A stretch of 64,000 nucleotides of DNA, from the NCBI GenBank assembly GCA_963576735.1, contig OY755171.1, forward strand, positions 9,052,001-9,116,000, given 5' to 3'. This stretch comes from Bedellia somnulentella (taxonomy: Eukaryota; Arthropoda; Insecta; Lepidoptera; Bedelliidae). Of this stretch, positions 1 through 10,704 are shown piece after piece. Both the position numbers and the translations under genes were made by a program. The stretch's first letter is position 1. The number at the start of each line of letters is the position of its first letter. The notes beneath the pieces are model-generated. The model was given only the letters and a program-made list of their open reading frames with translations, ran no database searches and was not told the origin of the DNA.

Positions 1-2
1 GG

Positions 3-191
3 CAGCTGAACAAGAATGACAAACAGGAGTTATATCAGCTTTCTTTTCATAGATCTGGGCCAAAAAGTTGGCTTGAAACCAACAAGAGTGCGGCAAAACG
101 TGGTCCATCTCGTACCTCCGCCAGTCATGGAGCAACTTCAATGTTGACAGGAGAGATCACATCGTTGAGTTTAAAGATACCCATTAGTTAA
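3..191 (+). CDS. Possible last exon of an unidentified gene (open at left edge)
   Basis: Frame 3 is open from the window edge to TAA at 189-191, giving 62 residues beginning QLNKNDKQELYQLSFHRSG and ending SLKIPIS. Base composition is closer to coding than the AT-rich sequence after it, and AATAAA occurs at about 252. The protein is Ser/Lys-rich and not recognised. It could be the C-terminus of a host gene converging on the Ig gene, or an old repeat. Confidence 0.4.
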   Translation, partial: QLNKNDKQELYQLSFHRSGPKSWLETNKSAAKRGPSRTSASHGATSMLTGEITSLSLKIPIS

Positions 192-470
192 CATGCAAAC
201 ATTGCAGAACCAAAACTAGTTTCAACATCAAAGAAAATGCTTAGCATGCTAAATAAAAAACACGAATCTACCACCTTTGATGTAAGCTATTAGAAATAAT
301 ATAAGTAAAAGGTTTACTATAGTTTGCTTTGTTTAATTGAGTATATAGTTTTCCTGAACTTACCCTATCAGATATAGTAGTGTATAATCCTACCAGGTGT
401 TGTGCCACCGACCATTTTCCGGATTTCCCAGAATAGCCAATTTTTTTTCATTATTTTTCCAATGATATTT

Positions 471-586
471 AGCATACAAACGACAAAATATTAGAAAATT
501 ACGATGATCTGAGATGTAAAATAGTTTCAGCATACAAACGACAAAATATTAGAAAATTACGATGATCTGAGATGTAAAATAGTTTC
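471..586. repeat. Perfect tandem duplication, 2 x 58 bp
   Basis: The unit beginning AGCATACAAACGACAAAATA occurs at 471-528 and again at 529-586 without mismatch. Such identity implies a recent local duplication. Confidence 0.9.
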
Positions 587-1870
587 AGAAGTATCTGGGT
601 TAAGTCGTTCTCAGCTTGAATAGTCAATTCAGAAATCGGGCGTAAGGCTTATAAGCGAAATATAAACATGGCAGATAATTTTTAACCCAATTCTAAAATA
701 CCTAATAACTACTTACTACTAAGAATAATGTGCGACTAAATTCAAGGTAAAATATTATTGCCGTATTACTAAAACTTACTCAAGTAAACCAGGCACATAC
801 TGGCGATGTCGCTTTTATAGCGTGTCTGCCGAAGTTCAACCTTGACTGTTTTAACTTTTCCCCTCACGTCCTTACTCAAAATTCTAGTAGATTTGATCGT
901 GTTATCATGTAAGTCTCGCAAAACAAATGAGCATTACTGAACCAAAAAATTCCCTTCTCCCAAAACTTTACTCCAATATATATCCATCCCTTTTCTACTT
1001 ACAAAAAGCGTCAGCAGTGACAGAGATAAGGGATTGTTTTGCTTTTTTTCGATGTATTCTGATTCTGATTGAAGCTCAGGTGAAAATTGTGAGAGGGCGT
1101 GTATGTGTGTGTTTGTACTTACATTGATGTTGTGCACAGAATACCAACTAGGTCACACCACAATTTGTGGAAATGAATAATTTTCATTCATTCTCTTTTC
1201 AGCGGATCTCTCCGGATTGTTTTGTTATGCAGCTTTCAAGTGAGATGAGGTCAGAATTATACATTGAACATTGAATAAAATTAATTAAAATATATGTTAC
1301 ATATATAATAATATGCAAAATATTTGATTGCGTAAAGGCTACATGTTTTAAGTACTTAAAGAGTGAAAATATGCAATCCGTATGTCAAAAATATTACACT
1401 TTCTTCCTAGCTATTAAAGTGCTTAATCGGTTGAATGCCACAAAAAATAATGAAACCAACACAACATCGTACGTAGACTTTACGTAATAAGTCGCTTACT
1501 CTTGGGTATAGAAAATTGTGAATTACGATTAGTATAAAAATACGCAGTTAATATTTTTATCCTTGATTAAAATGTCTCTAACGTATAAATTCAAAAAAGT
1601 GAAATTCTAAAACCTTACTTATTATACGTAAAACTAACATGTTAAGGAAGTTAATTTGCTGCAAAACCCTATTTTATGGGTGGTCTAACGTGACACGCTC
1701 GTGTTCTTATTTTTCACCTCGAACTACCAGCTTTTATTTTCGAATGCGAGTATATAAAATATTATTATTTTTTATTCCACTAAAGTAGCTTGCAATATTT
1801 TTTATTTAAGTATGAATTTTTCGTAAACAAGAATTTGCAGGTATAGTTAATTATTATTAAGGCTTAGAAT

Positions 1871-1914
1871 TTAAAAACTATACCTATGAGCGCAATTATA
1901 GGTATAGTTTTTAA
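1871..1914. repeat. Perfect 17 bp inverted repeat
   Basis: Arms TTAAAAACTATACCTAT (1871-1887) and its exact reverse complement (1898-1914) flank a 10 nt loop. They may be the ends of a tiny MITE or simply a hairpin. Confidence 0.7.
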
Positions 1915-2505
1915 AACTAACGCAGTTATGTTTTTTTACTATTGCAGATTTTGAACTCTGTTATATTCCAGATCACAATTTACCTAATAAGTTGTTTAAA
2001 CCGAAACCTTACTAATAATACATTCCGAAATCTACTCAAATATTCGAAAGAAGATCACTAAATTAACGAACGTATTTGGCTTGTACCCCATTAGTTTTCT
2101 AAGTTGGCAAATAACGGACTCTATTTATTTTGCCCAAGTCCGTCCAGCCGAGTGTGTTCAATAATTTAGTTGGGTAATTCGAAGGAGAGCGTGCTCGAAG
2201 CATTTATTATTCAACATACTGACCCCAAATTTGCGGAACTCTGGTATAAATTGGTCTTATAGTTGCTTCTTTCAGTTGATTTCATCGGTGCATTGATTTG
2301 TTTGCTCGAATCTATTGTTGTGTGTGTTTATTTATTCATACAGCTGAGTGGTTAATGATTTTAGCTCTAGTATTAAATACGAAAGCGTCTTACAATAGTT
2401 AGGGTAAATTTTAGTCTATGTGAGTGAGGATGGATGAATGTGAATTGGTGAAAGTGATTTGTATGTGAATGGTAATTTAAGTAAAGTAACCACGAAGGAC
2501 ACTTA

Positions 2506-3440
2506 TCTATACATACATATACATCATTACAATAAATCTGTAGAGAGGTCAATTCTGTACATGAAATATATTTTCAAAATAACTATTAGGGGGTGATTAG
2601 TGATCGATACTGATGCCGAAAATGCAATAAGTTAAATTTTTGTCTGTCTGTCTGTCGGTTTGTATGTTCCTTATGGAAACAAAAACTACTCGACGAATTT
2701 TAAAAAAACTTGGTAGGATTATTTTTCATACTCCTGGGCAGGTTATAGTATACTTTTCAGCAGAGTACTGAAGGGGAATTTTGGAAAACGGGAGAAGTTA
2801 CTCCATTTTTTAAGCTTCCGTCGCGTGTGCAGCCTTAATGGTTAAAGTTACATAAAAATCATGTACGACGGAAATATTCTACATACAATTGTCTAAAAAA
2901 TATCCCGGAACAGCGTATGTCTATCTTATATGGTTGACTCACAATAACACGTGTAACTCCTGATAGCTTATCAGCATTCTGATGATATTTGTTTACACTT
3001 ACATTTATAATACTCTCACTCATCCCTAATTTAAAAAAGTTAATTATTACCTATTCACTAAAAAAAGAATCATAGAAATCGGTATAAAAACACCAAAATC
3101 ATATATAAAAAATAATAGTAGCACGCGACCAAACCAAATCCTTACTAATTTACATATTACATACAAGATGGCGCCAGTAGTTGCATCTTACATCGCGGTA
3201 TGGTTTCTTTTTTAGATTGTTATAAATACTTCATAGCGTTTTACTCAACTTCAACGCAACCAACTCAACCTGAAAATTTTCTTGTATTCGGAGATACTGC
3301 ACTGTTCATAAAAGCGCTTTAAAAATCACAAATTAACACTATTTAGGAGTGCTATAAGTTGTGATCAAGGCGCTAAATTTCAAAGCTAAATTTTAAAGCT
3401 TGAGCAGTGATTGAAAAAACATCAGATATTTTTATTAAAC
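2506..3440 (+). mobile_element. Non-autonomous Helitron, 3' end missing
   Basis: The element starts A^TCTATACATAC and shares its body with the inverted element at 13115-14101. Shared features are the AGAGAGGTCAATTCTGTACA segment, a (TGTC)n run, and a central stretch around the TCCGTCGCGTGTGCAGCC motif. Similarity fades at about 3440, before the terminal GC-rich hairpin and CTAG. The 3' end has therefore been lost or replaced. The copy is diverged and presumably old. Confidence 0.65.
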
Positions 3441-4161
3441 GGTTTTATTTAGCTCAGTCCGTTTGTTTTATTTATTCCTGGGTCAAATTTAGTCATTCAA
3501 ATTTCACCCTCTTCCTATAAACCGATTAATCTGAAATTTTGTATACACTTTGGATTTTGGTGACAATACAATTTAATTATATTTATTATCATTATAAATT
3601 CAAGATAGCCGCCGCTACAAAATGGCGGATAATTTAGGTTTTATTTATCCCATCAATATGGGTATCAAATGAAAGGGCTCAACAAGCAAAATACAATATA
3701 CTATAAAAAAATGAAATCCGAGATGGCGGCCGCTACAAAATGGCGGATAACGTAGGTTTTATCAATCCCATCAATATGGGTATCAAATGAATGTGCTCAA
3801 CCAGTAGAATACAATGTACTATATAAAATTATAATCCAAGATGGCGGCCTCTACAAAATGGCGGAAAACTTAGGTTTTATATCAATCCCATCAAAATGGG
3901 TATCAAATGAAAGGTCTCAACAAGTAGAATACAATTTACTATGCAAAATTAAAATCTAAGATGGTCGCCAAACAGTGCACTATACAAAATCAATATTTAA
4001 GATGGGCGCAGCCACTAAATGGCATATAATAATAAGATTTAAATTTAGAAATTGGATCTGTAATTTATTTAGGTATCTGATTAATTAGGATATATATAAT
4101 TTTTTATTATTCGTGACAAAACGTGACGTAAAAGCGTATATAATTTTTTTTTATTATTAGC
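3441..4161 (+). repeat. Tandem array of ~118 bp units with GATGGCGGCCGCTACAAAATGG
   Basis: Units start at about 3603, 3721, 3839 and 3959 (periods 118, 118 and 120), the last being partial. Each carries the GC-rich motif, then AATTTAGGTTTTAT-like sequence and CATCAATATGGGTATCAAATG. The flanks 3441-3602 and 4030-4161 are unidentified. It is probably an internal minisatellite of a larger transposon. Confidence 0.75.
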
Positions 4162-4536
4162 GACATGATAGTCCAGTGGGTAGAACACCCGCCCGAAAAC
4201 ATAAGGGCGTGAGTTCCAATCCTGGGACGGGCCTACACCAATTTGTCTTTTCTAAAGTCATATGTGTGGTTAATTTATCATGGTTGCTAACGGTGAGGGA
4301 AAACATCATGAGGAAACCCACATGGCTGAGTTGTACTTAGTCATGTGACAGTGTATTCGTTCAAAACGGCGATAGGCCTGCCCCCTATCACGTGAGTACA
4401 CTGTCTAAGCAAAACGTGGGTACCTTCTCTGGAAACTAGATGGCGCTTGCCATGTGAGTTCAGGAGTATTGGTACCTCTGCCAACCCCTTCGGGGATAAA
4501 CGGCGTGAACGTTTATGTTATGTTTATGTTATGTTA
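4162..4536 (+). mobile_element. tRNA-derived SINE (SINE-T), full length, subfamily b
   Basis: The head GACATGATAGTCCAGTGGGT resembles an A box, and GAGTTCCAATCC fits a B box. The body contains CGGCGATAGGCCTGCCCCC and CCAACCCCTTCGGGG. The tail is (TTATG)n. A segment near 4428-4470 (AACTAGATGGCGCTTGCC) marks this subfamily, shared with the copies at 16435 and 60106. Confidence 0.8.
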
Positions 4537-4542
4537 ATTATT

Positions 4543-4863
4543 CGTCGAACTCAAATGTATGCAACAGATGTACCTGCCGTCCGAATTGATTTCGCAAGAG
4601 ACGGAGTACATCTTATACACCCGAAAGCCATACAGTTTCCAGCTAAGTACAATTACGGGACAGCTGAAAGAAGAATTTTGCCTTTAATACTATCATGGGC
4701 TTCTACAATACATAAAATGCAGGGCAGCACTGTGGATTACGCAGTCGTATACTTAGGTGCGAAACTGTTTGAAGAAGGTCAAGCCTAAGGGGCTCTTAGT
4801 AGAGTCAGATCTTTGCAGGGACTACGTATAGAGGAGTTGGACTGCAATAAACTAACTAACTAA
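4543..4863 (+). pseudogene. Helitron Pif1-type helicase C-terminal remnant
   Basis: The frame begins right after the SINE and encodes a protein with SWASTIHKMQGSTVDYAVVY, the late helicase motif of Pif1 family enzymes carried by Helitrons. An in-frame TAA at 4786-4788 interrupts it. The same frame then continues with GALSRVRSLQGL, matching the family's LSRV motif, to a stop at 4861. It is broken and 5'-truncated, a dead fragment of an autonomous rolling-circle transposon. Confidence 0.7.
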
Positions 4864-4875
4864 CTAAAAACTAGA

Positions 4876-5580
4876 AAATAAAAATAGGAAAAAAAACTTT
4901 TTAAGTTAAACGGTTTTATTATTAACATACAGAGCAATGTTTAAGATAAATGTACTAAAAACCTAAAAATAATAATAAAATAGATACAGTCGTGGGAATT
5001 ATAAACATGCATAGACTAGACTAAAATAAAACCGTGGGGCACGTCAATTGTCTACAAATTATCGACTTAATGTGCGATAAAAGAAACGTTTAATTCGTCG
5101 TTGGGCAGTTGGCCCGCAGACGGTGAGGAAATTACTTACTATTTTCTTGCTCATGAAAATTCCAATAGTCATACACTCCATGTAAATAAAAGAGATGTTT
5201 CAACTAGTTTCTCGTTGGAAATTTACACTGCTGGCTGGCGATGAATCGGTTCACTGCTCGCAGTTTGTCTTTAATCGACAAAACATATGATAAAAGTACT
5301 ACTCGCTCAACTGCCCTATTTATCACATGTCCATCGTTGTCGGTTGAACAACTGCCCAATTATAGTGTAACATTACAAAACAAACATTTTAATCAAGGAT
5401 TGTAGACAATTGACGTGCCCCACGGTTTTATTTTAGTCTAGTCTATGCATGTTTATAATTCCCACGACTGTATCTATTTTATTATTATTTTTAGGTTTTT
5501 AGTACATTTATCTTAAACATTGCTCTGTATGTTAATAATAAAACCGTTTAACTTAAAAAGTTTTTTACCTATTTTTATTT
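4876..5580. mobile_element. ~705 bp DNA element with ~180 bp terminal inverted repeats
   Basis: Arms 4876-5057 and 5400-5580 are near-perfect reverse complements, containing for example CACGTCAATTGTCTACAA and GTTAAACGGTTTTATTATTA. AAAACTA occurs on each side (4867-4873 and 5581-5587) as a possible 7-8 bp target duplication. About 340 bp lies between the arms, with no ORF. It resembles a non-autonomous foldback or hAT-like MITE. The superfamily is not certain. Confidence 0.75.
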
Positions 5581-5745
5581 AAAACTATGAAATACGGCGT
5601 GAACGTTTGAGTTTTTGAGTTTTGATATGAAGGTAGGTACATTATCGGTGACTATTACATTAAGTGTTTTTGTTTTGTTAATCGAAATAAGTAATATTTG
5701 GGGTAAATGCCCCTCAGTTAGCAATACCAATTTGTTATAAATGCA

Positions 5746-6648
5746 TTGTTGAATCAGTTGACAGAGTTGCGTGAAAGTGATTATGGACTAAGAATGGGTG
5801 GATTCATCATTAAATGCCTCTTGTATGCTGACGATCAAGTGCTACTTGCATCATCGGCAGAAGAGTTGCAAGAGATGATGAATATTGTATGTGAGTCTTT
5901 TGTAAGAAAGGGAATGAGGGTGAATGTGGATAAGACCAAAACGATGGTTTTTGAGAGTCAGGCAGATGTGACAGAATGCGTGATTGCGATTGATGGTAAG
6001 GATGTGGAACAGGTGAAGGAGTTTGTATATCTGGGAAGTTTGTTTACAAGGGATGGAAAATGTGATGAAGACATTGAAAGAAGAGTGAAAAAGGGTAATG
6101 CGGTAAATGGAGCAATGAATAGCCTAATGATCAGTCAGTCGGTGTCTGAAAAGGCCCGAATGGCTGTGCATGATGCTGTTCTTGTTCCTACGCTTATGTA
6201 TGGAAGCGAATGTTGGGTGTGGCAGAAGAAGCATGAGAGCAGAGTGAATGCAGTAGAGATGAGGTCCCTCAGAAAAAATTGTAATGTTAGATTGTGTGAC
6301 CGAGTGAGAAATAGTGTTATTCGTGAAAAGTGTGGTGTGAAAGATGATATTGTAAGAAAGATAGAAAAAGGAATGTTGAGATGGTTTGGGCACATAGAGA
6401 GGATGGATGATAGAAAATTGGTAAAAGCGATCTATAGAGCTAGTGTGGATGGTAATGTTAGTAGAGGACGACCACGGAAAACACACTTGGACCAAATTGA
6501 GAGTGTGCTCAAAAAGGCTGGCGTCCGAAGTATGAAGAATAAAAGAGCATGTATGAAAAGATTGATGGATGTAAACGAAGCTAGAGAGGTTTGTCAGGAT
6601 CGTACGAAGTGGCGATCGATAGTCTCTGCCTACCCCAATGGGAATTAA
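5746..6648 (+). pseudogene. RTE-A reverse transcriptase C-terminal half
   Basis: An open frame of 300 codons includes LLYADDQVLLASS (the catalytic YADD), the thumb region, and the C-terminal ECWVWQKKHESRVNAVEMRS and MLRWFGHIERMDD motifs typical of RTE LINEs. It ends SAYPNGN-stop exactly as in the full-length copy. The frame is intact but lacks the endonuclease and most of the polymerase, so it is non-functional. The first few residues precede the homology. Confidence 0.85.
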
Positions 6649-6675
6649 TGGCGTGAGTATATGTATGTATGTATG
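5755..6675 (+). mobile_element. RTE-A LINE, 5'-truncated 3' part
   Basis: This is a copy of the 3' third of the RTE-A element described at 39733-43146, ending in GGCGTGAGTATATGTATG and a (TATG)n tail. Truncation falls within the reverse transcriptase region, just before the catalytic motif. Confidence 0.88.
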
Positions 6676-6971
6676 TTGAATCAATTTATTTCTTTTGTTA
6701 GTTATCAACATTGTAAAAGAACTTAAGCAAAACTTTAAGCAAGTGATCAAACAAGGAAGTTAAATGAAAATTAAAAACGAAATTGGTTTAAACGAGGAAC
6801 CAAGACAGGGCTTAAAAATAAACTGTCCTCGTTATCTGGGATTTGAAACTGTGGATAAAAACCTAAAAACCTACTTTGTTACTTTTTTTATTAACACTTT
6901 TTTGTATAAATTGAACTTATTGATCCATTTTTGTTATGGAATATTATTCATAATTTTAATTTTAGCGCTAA

Positions 6972-7173
6972 TCTATATATATAAAAGAAAGTGGTGTTAG
7001 TTACACTATTTATAACTCAATAAGGGGTGAACCGATCTGGCTGAAAATTGTTGAAGAGGTAGCTTAGAACCAGGAAAAGGACAAAGGATATATATCATCA
7101 CGCTAAATATCGTAGGGGGTAACCAGTAAAAAACATTCAGCACCATCCGTGCGAAGCCGGGGCGGACCACTAG
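6972..7173 (+). mobile_element. Minimal Helitron, 202 bp
   Basis: It begins A^TCTATATATATAAAAGAAAG and ends with a GC-rich hairpin (CCGTGCGAAGCCGGGGCGG) followed by ACCACTAG^T. Both Helitron rules are met: insertion between A and T, and TC...CTAG ends with no target duplication. No coding capacity. Confidence 0.8.
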
Positions 7174-7864
7174 TTTAAGATAAATTTGCTATATAACATA
7201 AAAGCACGATTTAATATTTATTACCTTTCTGGATAACTTTTACTGTTTTGTAAGGATAAAATTTGAATAATATGGAATAAATAATACACAATATACACAA
7301 CAATCTTTTTATTCCATTATTTTGCACATTAAAAGTCTTTTACTGGATCTTATCCGATAACGGCAATATGAACAGCAATATTTATAATTAATATAATACA
7401 TAAGAAAATTATTCAATGAATGAAACCTTAAACACTTAATATTTATGTACAGTGAAAACCTTAAAAAAAATTCAAAGTAGAAAGAACAAAATCATATTTT
7501 GGATTTAAACAAATAAAATTGGAATCGTTTAAATATTATTTAAAATAAAATCAGCATTATCCTATAATAAAATCAATATACCCTGTGTTGTAAGAGACAA
7601 TAGCTCTAAATCTCAATTTTCGCGCTAAGTTACATTAAAAACAATTATTTATAAAGTATTGAAATATAACGTTTTAATTAAAATAGGCATCATACTAAAC
7701 TATCTGTAATAAAACAATGCTGTTATAAATTAACTCACGCCTATGTATTGTTTAAATAGGCCGAAACTCCGTGACGCAATTGAAAACATAAATAAGAAAA
7801 TTCAGAATAGGCTTTCTGGCAACTGTTTTCTAACAAAAATTTTCAATATCATATCTGATACCTT
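7174..7864. other. AT-rich non-coding stretch
   Basis: Nothing recognisable was found. Both strands are low-complexity. Confidence 0.5.
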
Positions 7865-8095
7865 ACCTTAGCACTACCCCATTTCTTCCGGTGGGTGTAC
7901 GTAAGAGGCGACTAACGGTATTGGGGCTTTTGAGGGATTTTTGGGCGATGCGGTTGGAGACCCATCACCAACAACCTTTATTTCACCATCTTTTCCCCAC
8001 GCAAATTCCAAAGGTGGCTGAGGAATGTCTTATTTCCTAGCTCTGGCTACCCCTTCAAGGGATTTATAGCCATGAGTATATGTATGTATGTATGT
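7865..8095 (+). mobile_element. SINE-R copy, nearly complete
   Basis: It has the full body GCACTACCCCATTTCTTCCG, GGGCGATGCGGTTGGAGACC, CTCTGGCTACCCCTTC and ATTTATAGCC, with a (TATG)n tail. The extreme 5' head is lost. Confidence 0.8.
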
Positions 8096-9064
8096 AAGAA
8101 ATTCAATATAATGTTAATGTAGCTCTAGCTATTTATTCTCTCAGTTTTAGACTGATAATATGTGAGTTTATGTGTAGTTGTTTTAGACTGATTATATGTG
8201 AGTATATGTATAGTTGTTTTAGACTGATTTGAGTCCCACGTTAAAATGTATCTCTTAACTGAGGACGGTTTAAAACCACGTTTTACTAGCAGAATATTTA
8301 GCAAAGTAATAACGTATTAAAAAAACAATAATTTTGCGTATATTATTTAAAATTATTAAGTCAGTTAAATAAAAAATCCTATTGAAATTATTATCACTCA
8401 GTTGTTGGACATTGCAATAACCATTCACGAACTGTTTTAAAATGATAAATTTCCAAAATAAATAAAATGTTACATTACTCTGTCATGTTCATAATCCATT
8501 TTTGAAGGGCCCAATCTTATATCTTATTAATTAAAAACGTAATTACTAGCTTGAAACGTTATTATGGCTATAGAAAAATGGCAATATTTCTGTCACAATA
8601 CTGAGATAAAAAAAACCAACAGCGCAGACATAAAGCTATATTATTTTATATGAAATGTTTCTTTTCTTTGTTTTTTTTAATTTAATAAAATAACGTCGTT
8701 TGAATTAAAATATAGTTTTATGTTCGTGTTTACAGGGTTTAAAATTTATTTTAAAATACTGAAATTATAATACAATACTGAAATGGCTTACAATTTAAAG
8801 ACGTGAATAAATGTTTAGTGAGTTTTTACGTATTTTATAACACGTATTTTACACCAATATCAATTGAATTAAGTTTATATTTACACTCATAGCTCGGATC
8901 AAGAATAATATGATACAATTACATTATGTTGAGAATACATCAAATATTTTGCTAGGCGTTTGTGATTTATTATTACATGAAAATATATTAATTTATACTA
9001 CACATTATATCAAATACTTACATTCTTATGATTAAATCACCTCGTTCGTTTCGAAAAAATGCAT
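8096..9064. other. AT-rich stretch downstream of the Ig gene
   Basis: Two similar ~35 bp units (around 8141-8225, TTTTAGACTGATTATATGTGAG type) form a short imperfect repeat. Otherwise nothing was found. Confidence 0.4.
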
Positions 9065-9416
9065 TTTAAATGTACAAATATTGATTTTATTTAGATTTGT
9101 TCTAATAAAAACAGAAACAAAAACTTAGAATAATGTATTTTTTTTTTCTAAAGGAAAATTCAAGAAATAAAAAAAAACTTATTAATGACAAGCTACTTAA
9201 AAAGATACATTAAAAAATAAAAATAAACTGTCATATCACTATAATTATCTTGTGTAAGTTAAAAAATAAACATTATAAGACTAATTATAATAGGTTTTTT
9301 TCCATTTTCAAATGAAATGAAACAGTCAGTTCTTTTTATAAATTACTTTGGAGAATTGACTAGACATAACTCTCTTCATTAGATGTATTGATCTTTTTCG
9401 ATGATTTCGTGATTAT
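9065..9416 (-). other. Possible 3' UTR exon of the Ig-protein gene
   Basis: Downstream of the donor at 10624, the minus strand has a good acceptor (pyrimidine-rich then TTTTTTGCAG) ending at 9417. A non-coding exon could begin at 9416. An AATAAA is present on the minus strand at 9091-9086. The low-coordinate end is a guess; no protein evidence supports this exon. Confidence 0.35.
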
Positions 9417-9705
9417 CTGCAAAAAATTAAAATAAAATGTACACAATACATATTTACTCTAAAAAAACAGGACTAATGCAAGTTATTATTTAAACAAACG
9501 GGGGCAACTCTTTTCAAAGTTGAATAATGTTATACGAGTATATCACAAGTTTTGTTTGTTTAAGGAAAACAAACATTTATAGCAAGATAGAATTCTGGTA
9601 CACGAATGATTAAATCTTCAGTTGCGCTTTTTTTACACCTTAAATTACACATTTAAGGACACTACTCCTGACATAATGAAGCTTAAAAACAAGTTACGGT
9701 TGCCG

Positions 9706-9985
9706 CATACATACATACACATACTTACGGCTGTAAATCCCAGAAAAGGGTAGCCAGATCTTCGAAATTAAATTCGTCAGCTACTTTTGGAAATTAAGTC
9801 ACCTCTTAGAACACTAATACCTTACGACCTATTTTAAGCCGACACTATATACCGGATAGTAAGCACCGAATACACTGCGGTGAAATGTATGGCCATACAT
9901 ACATATAATCTCGGCTATAAATCGGACACTGATATAAATGCTGAAGCTCTGGCTACCCCTTTTTATATTTATATGTGTTAGCTGT
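9706..9985 (-). mobile_element. SINE-R fragments
   Basis: 9706-9853 is an internally deleted minus copy: a CATACATACATACACATACT tail, a body, and AAGCCGACACTATA as the head. It is followed by another 3' end fragment (about 9894-9935) and a short plus-strand piece (GCTCTGGCTACCCC, about 9940-9985). Confidence 0.6.
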
Positions 9986-10624
9986 GAAAATTAATATGTA
10001 TGAATGTTCTGCTAATAAAGGAATAAACAGATTCAGTTTTATCAACCAAATAAAAATATTACTAATCTATCAAGGAAAGAAAAATTTCGACACCGACACG
10101 ACTTAAAAATTTCTTCAGAAAATATAGGTACATGAAAGATGTTTACAAGATAATTTGTTTCCATTGCTATGTTTTGCCTTTGATGACGTCTGAAGTTTAG
10201 TAATGTTTGTTTTACTTAGCACAATATTATTTAAATTTGTGAATTACAAATCATAATTTGTTTATTTTCAAATGATATAAATAAATACTTCAACTCGCAA
10301 CATTCCGGTTCAGGTCCTGCTAATGTCAAAATTTAAGTAAAATAATCCCTACATGAGATTTCATGCACAACAAAGTCTAATTAAAAAAATTAAAGTATGT
10401 ATAGAAAGAAAGAGAAAGAAAGAGAGACATTTATTCGCTGCACAGATGAGCAAGAGACATACAGTTAAACATAAAAAGAAAAATAGAAGCATTGACACAA
10501 ACAACATTGGAAAAAAAACATGAAAAAATGTATAATAATAATAGAAAATGAACGTATTACAGAGCAAAGATAGAAAATAAAAAACATCTTTTTTTAAAAT
10601 AACAACATAAATTGTATGACTTAC

Positions 10625-10704
10625 CGTTAAATATAATTACGTTAAAATAACTAATCCTATGGCTAGCAGTAGCACGTATGTGGTTTCTCTCGACAAACTA
10701 TAAC
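10625..10704 (-). CDS. Exon 6: hydrophobic C-terminus, stop and start of 3' UTR
   Basis: The acceptor TTTTTTTTCCAG opens this exon. Coding runs from 10704 to the TAA at 10639-10637 and gives a short polar spacer (YSLSRETT) followed by YVLLLAIGLVILT and stop. No positively charged cytoplasmic tail follows, so a GPI signal fits better than a transmembrane anchor. A GTAAGT donor lies 12 nt after the stop, so the 3' UTR is probably spliced. That junction is too close to the stop to trigger nonsense-mediated decay by the usual 50 nt rule. Confidence 0.8.

Larger units (their letters stand above)
192..2505. other. AT-rich non-coding stretch with a short tandem duplication and a hairpin
   Basis: No gene was found here. 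The only structure is a 58 bp perfect tandem duplication (471-586) and a 17 bp inverted repeat (1871-1914), listed separately. Small ORFs near 930-1130 lie on both strands of low-complexity sequence and are not supported. Confidence 0.5.

Noticed and set aside
6124..6750. 208-codon ORF on the minus strand
   Set aside because: It is the antisense shadow of the RTE-A reverse transcriptase fragment on the plus strand; no protein motif.
10361..10567. 68-codon hydrophobic ORF just past the Ig gene stop
   Set aside because: Antisense reading of an A-rich GAAA-type low-complexity run inside a likely UTR intron.
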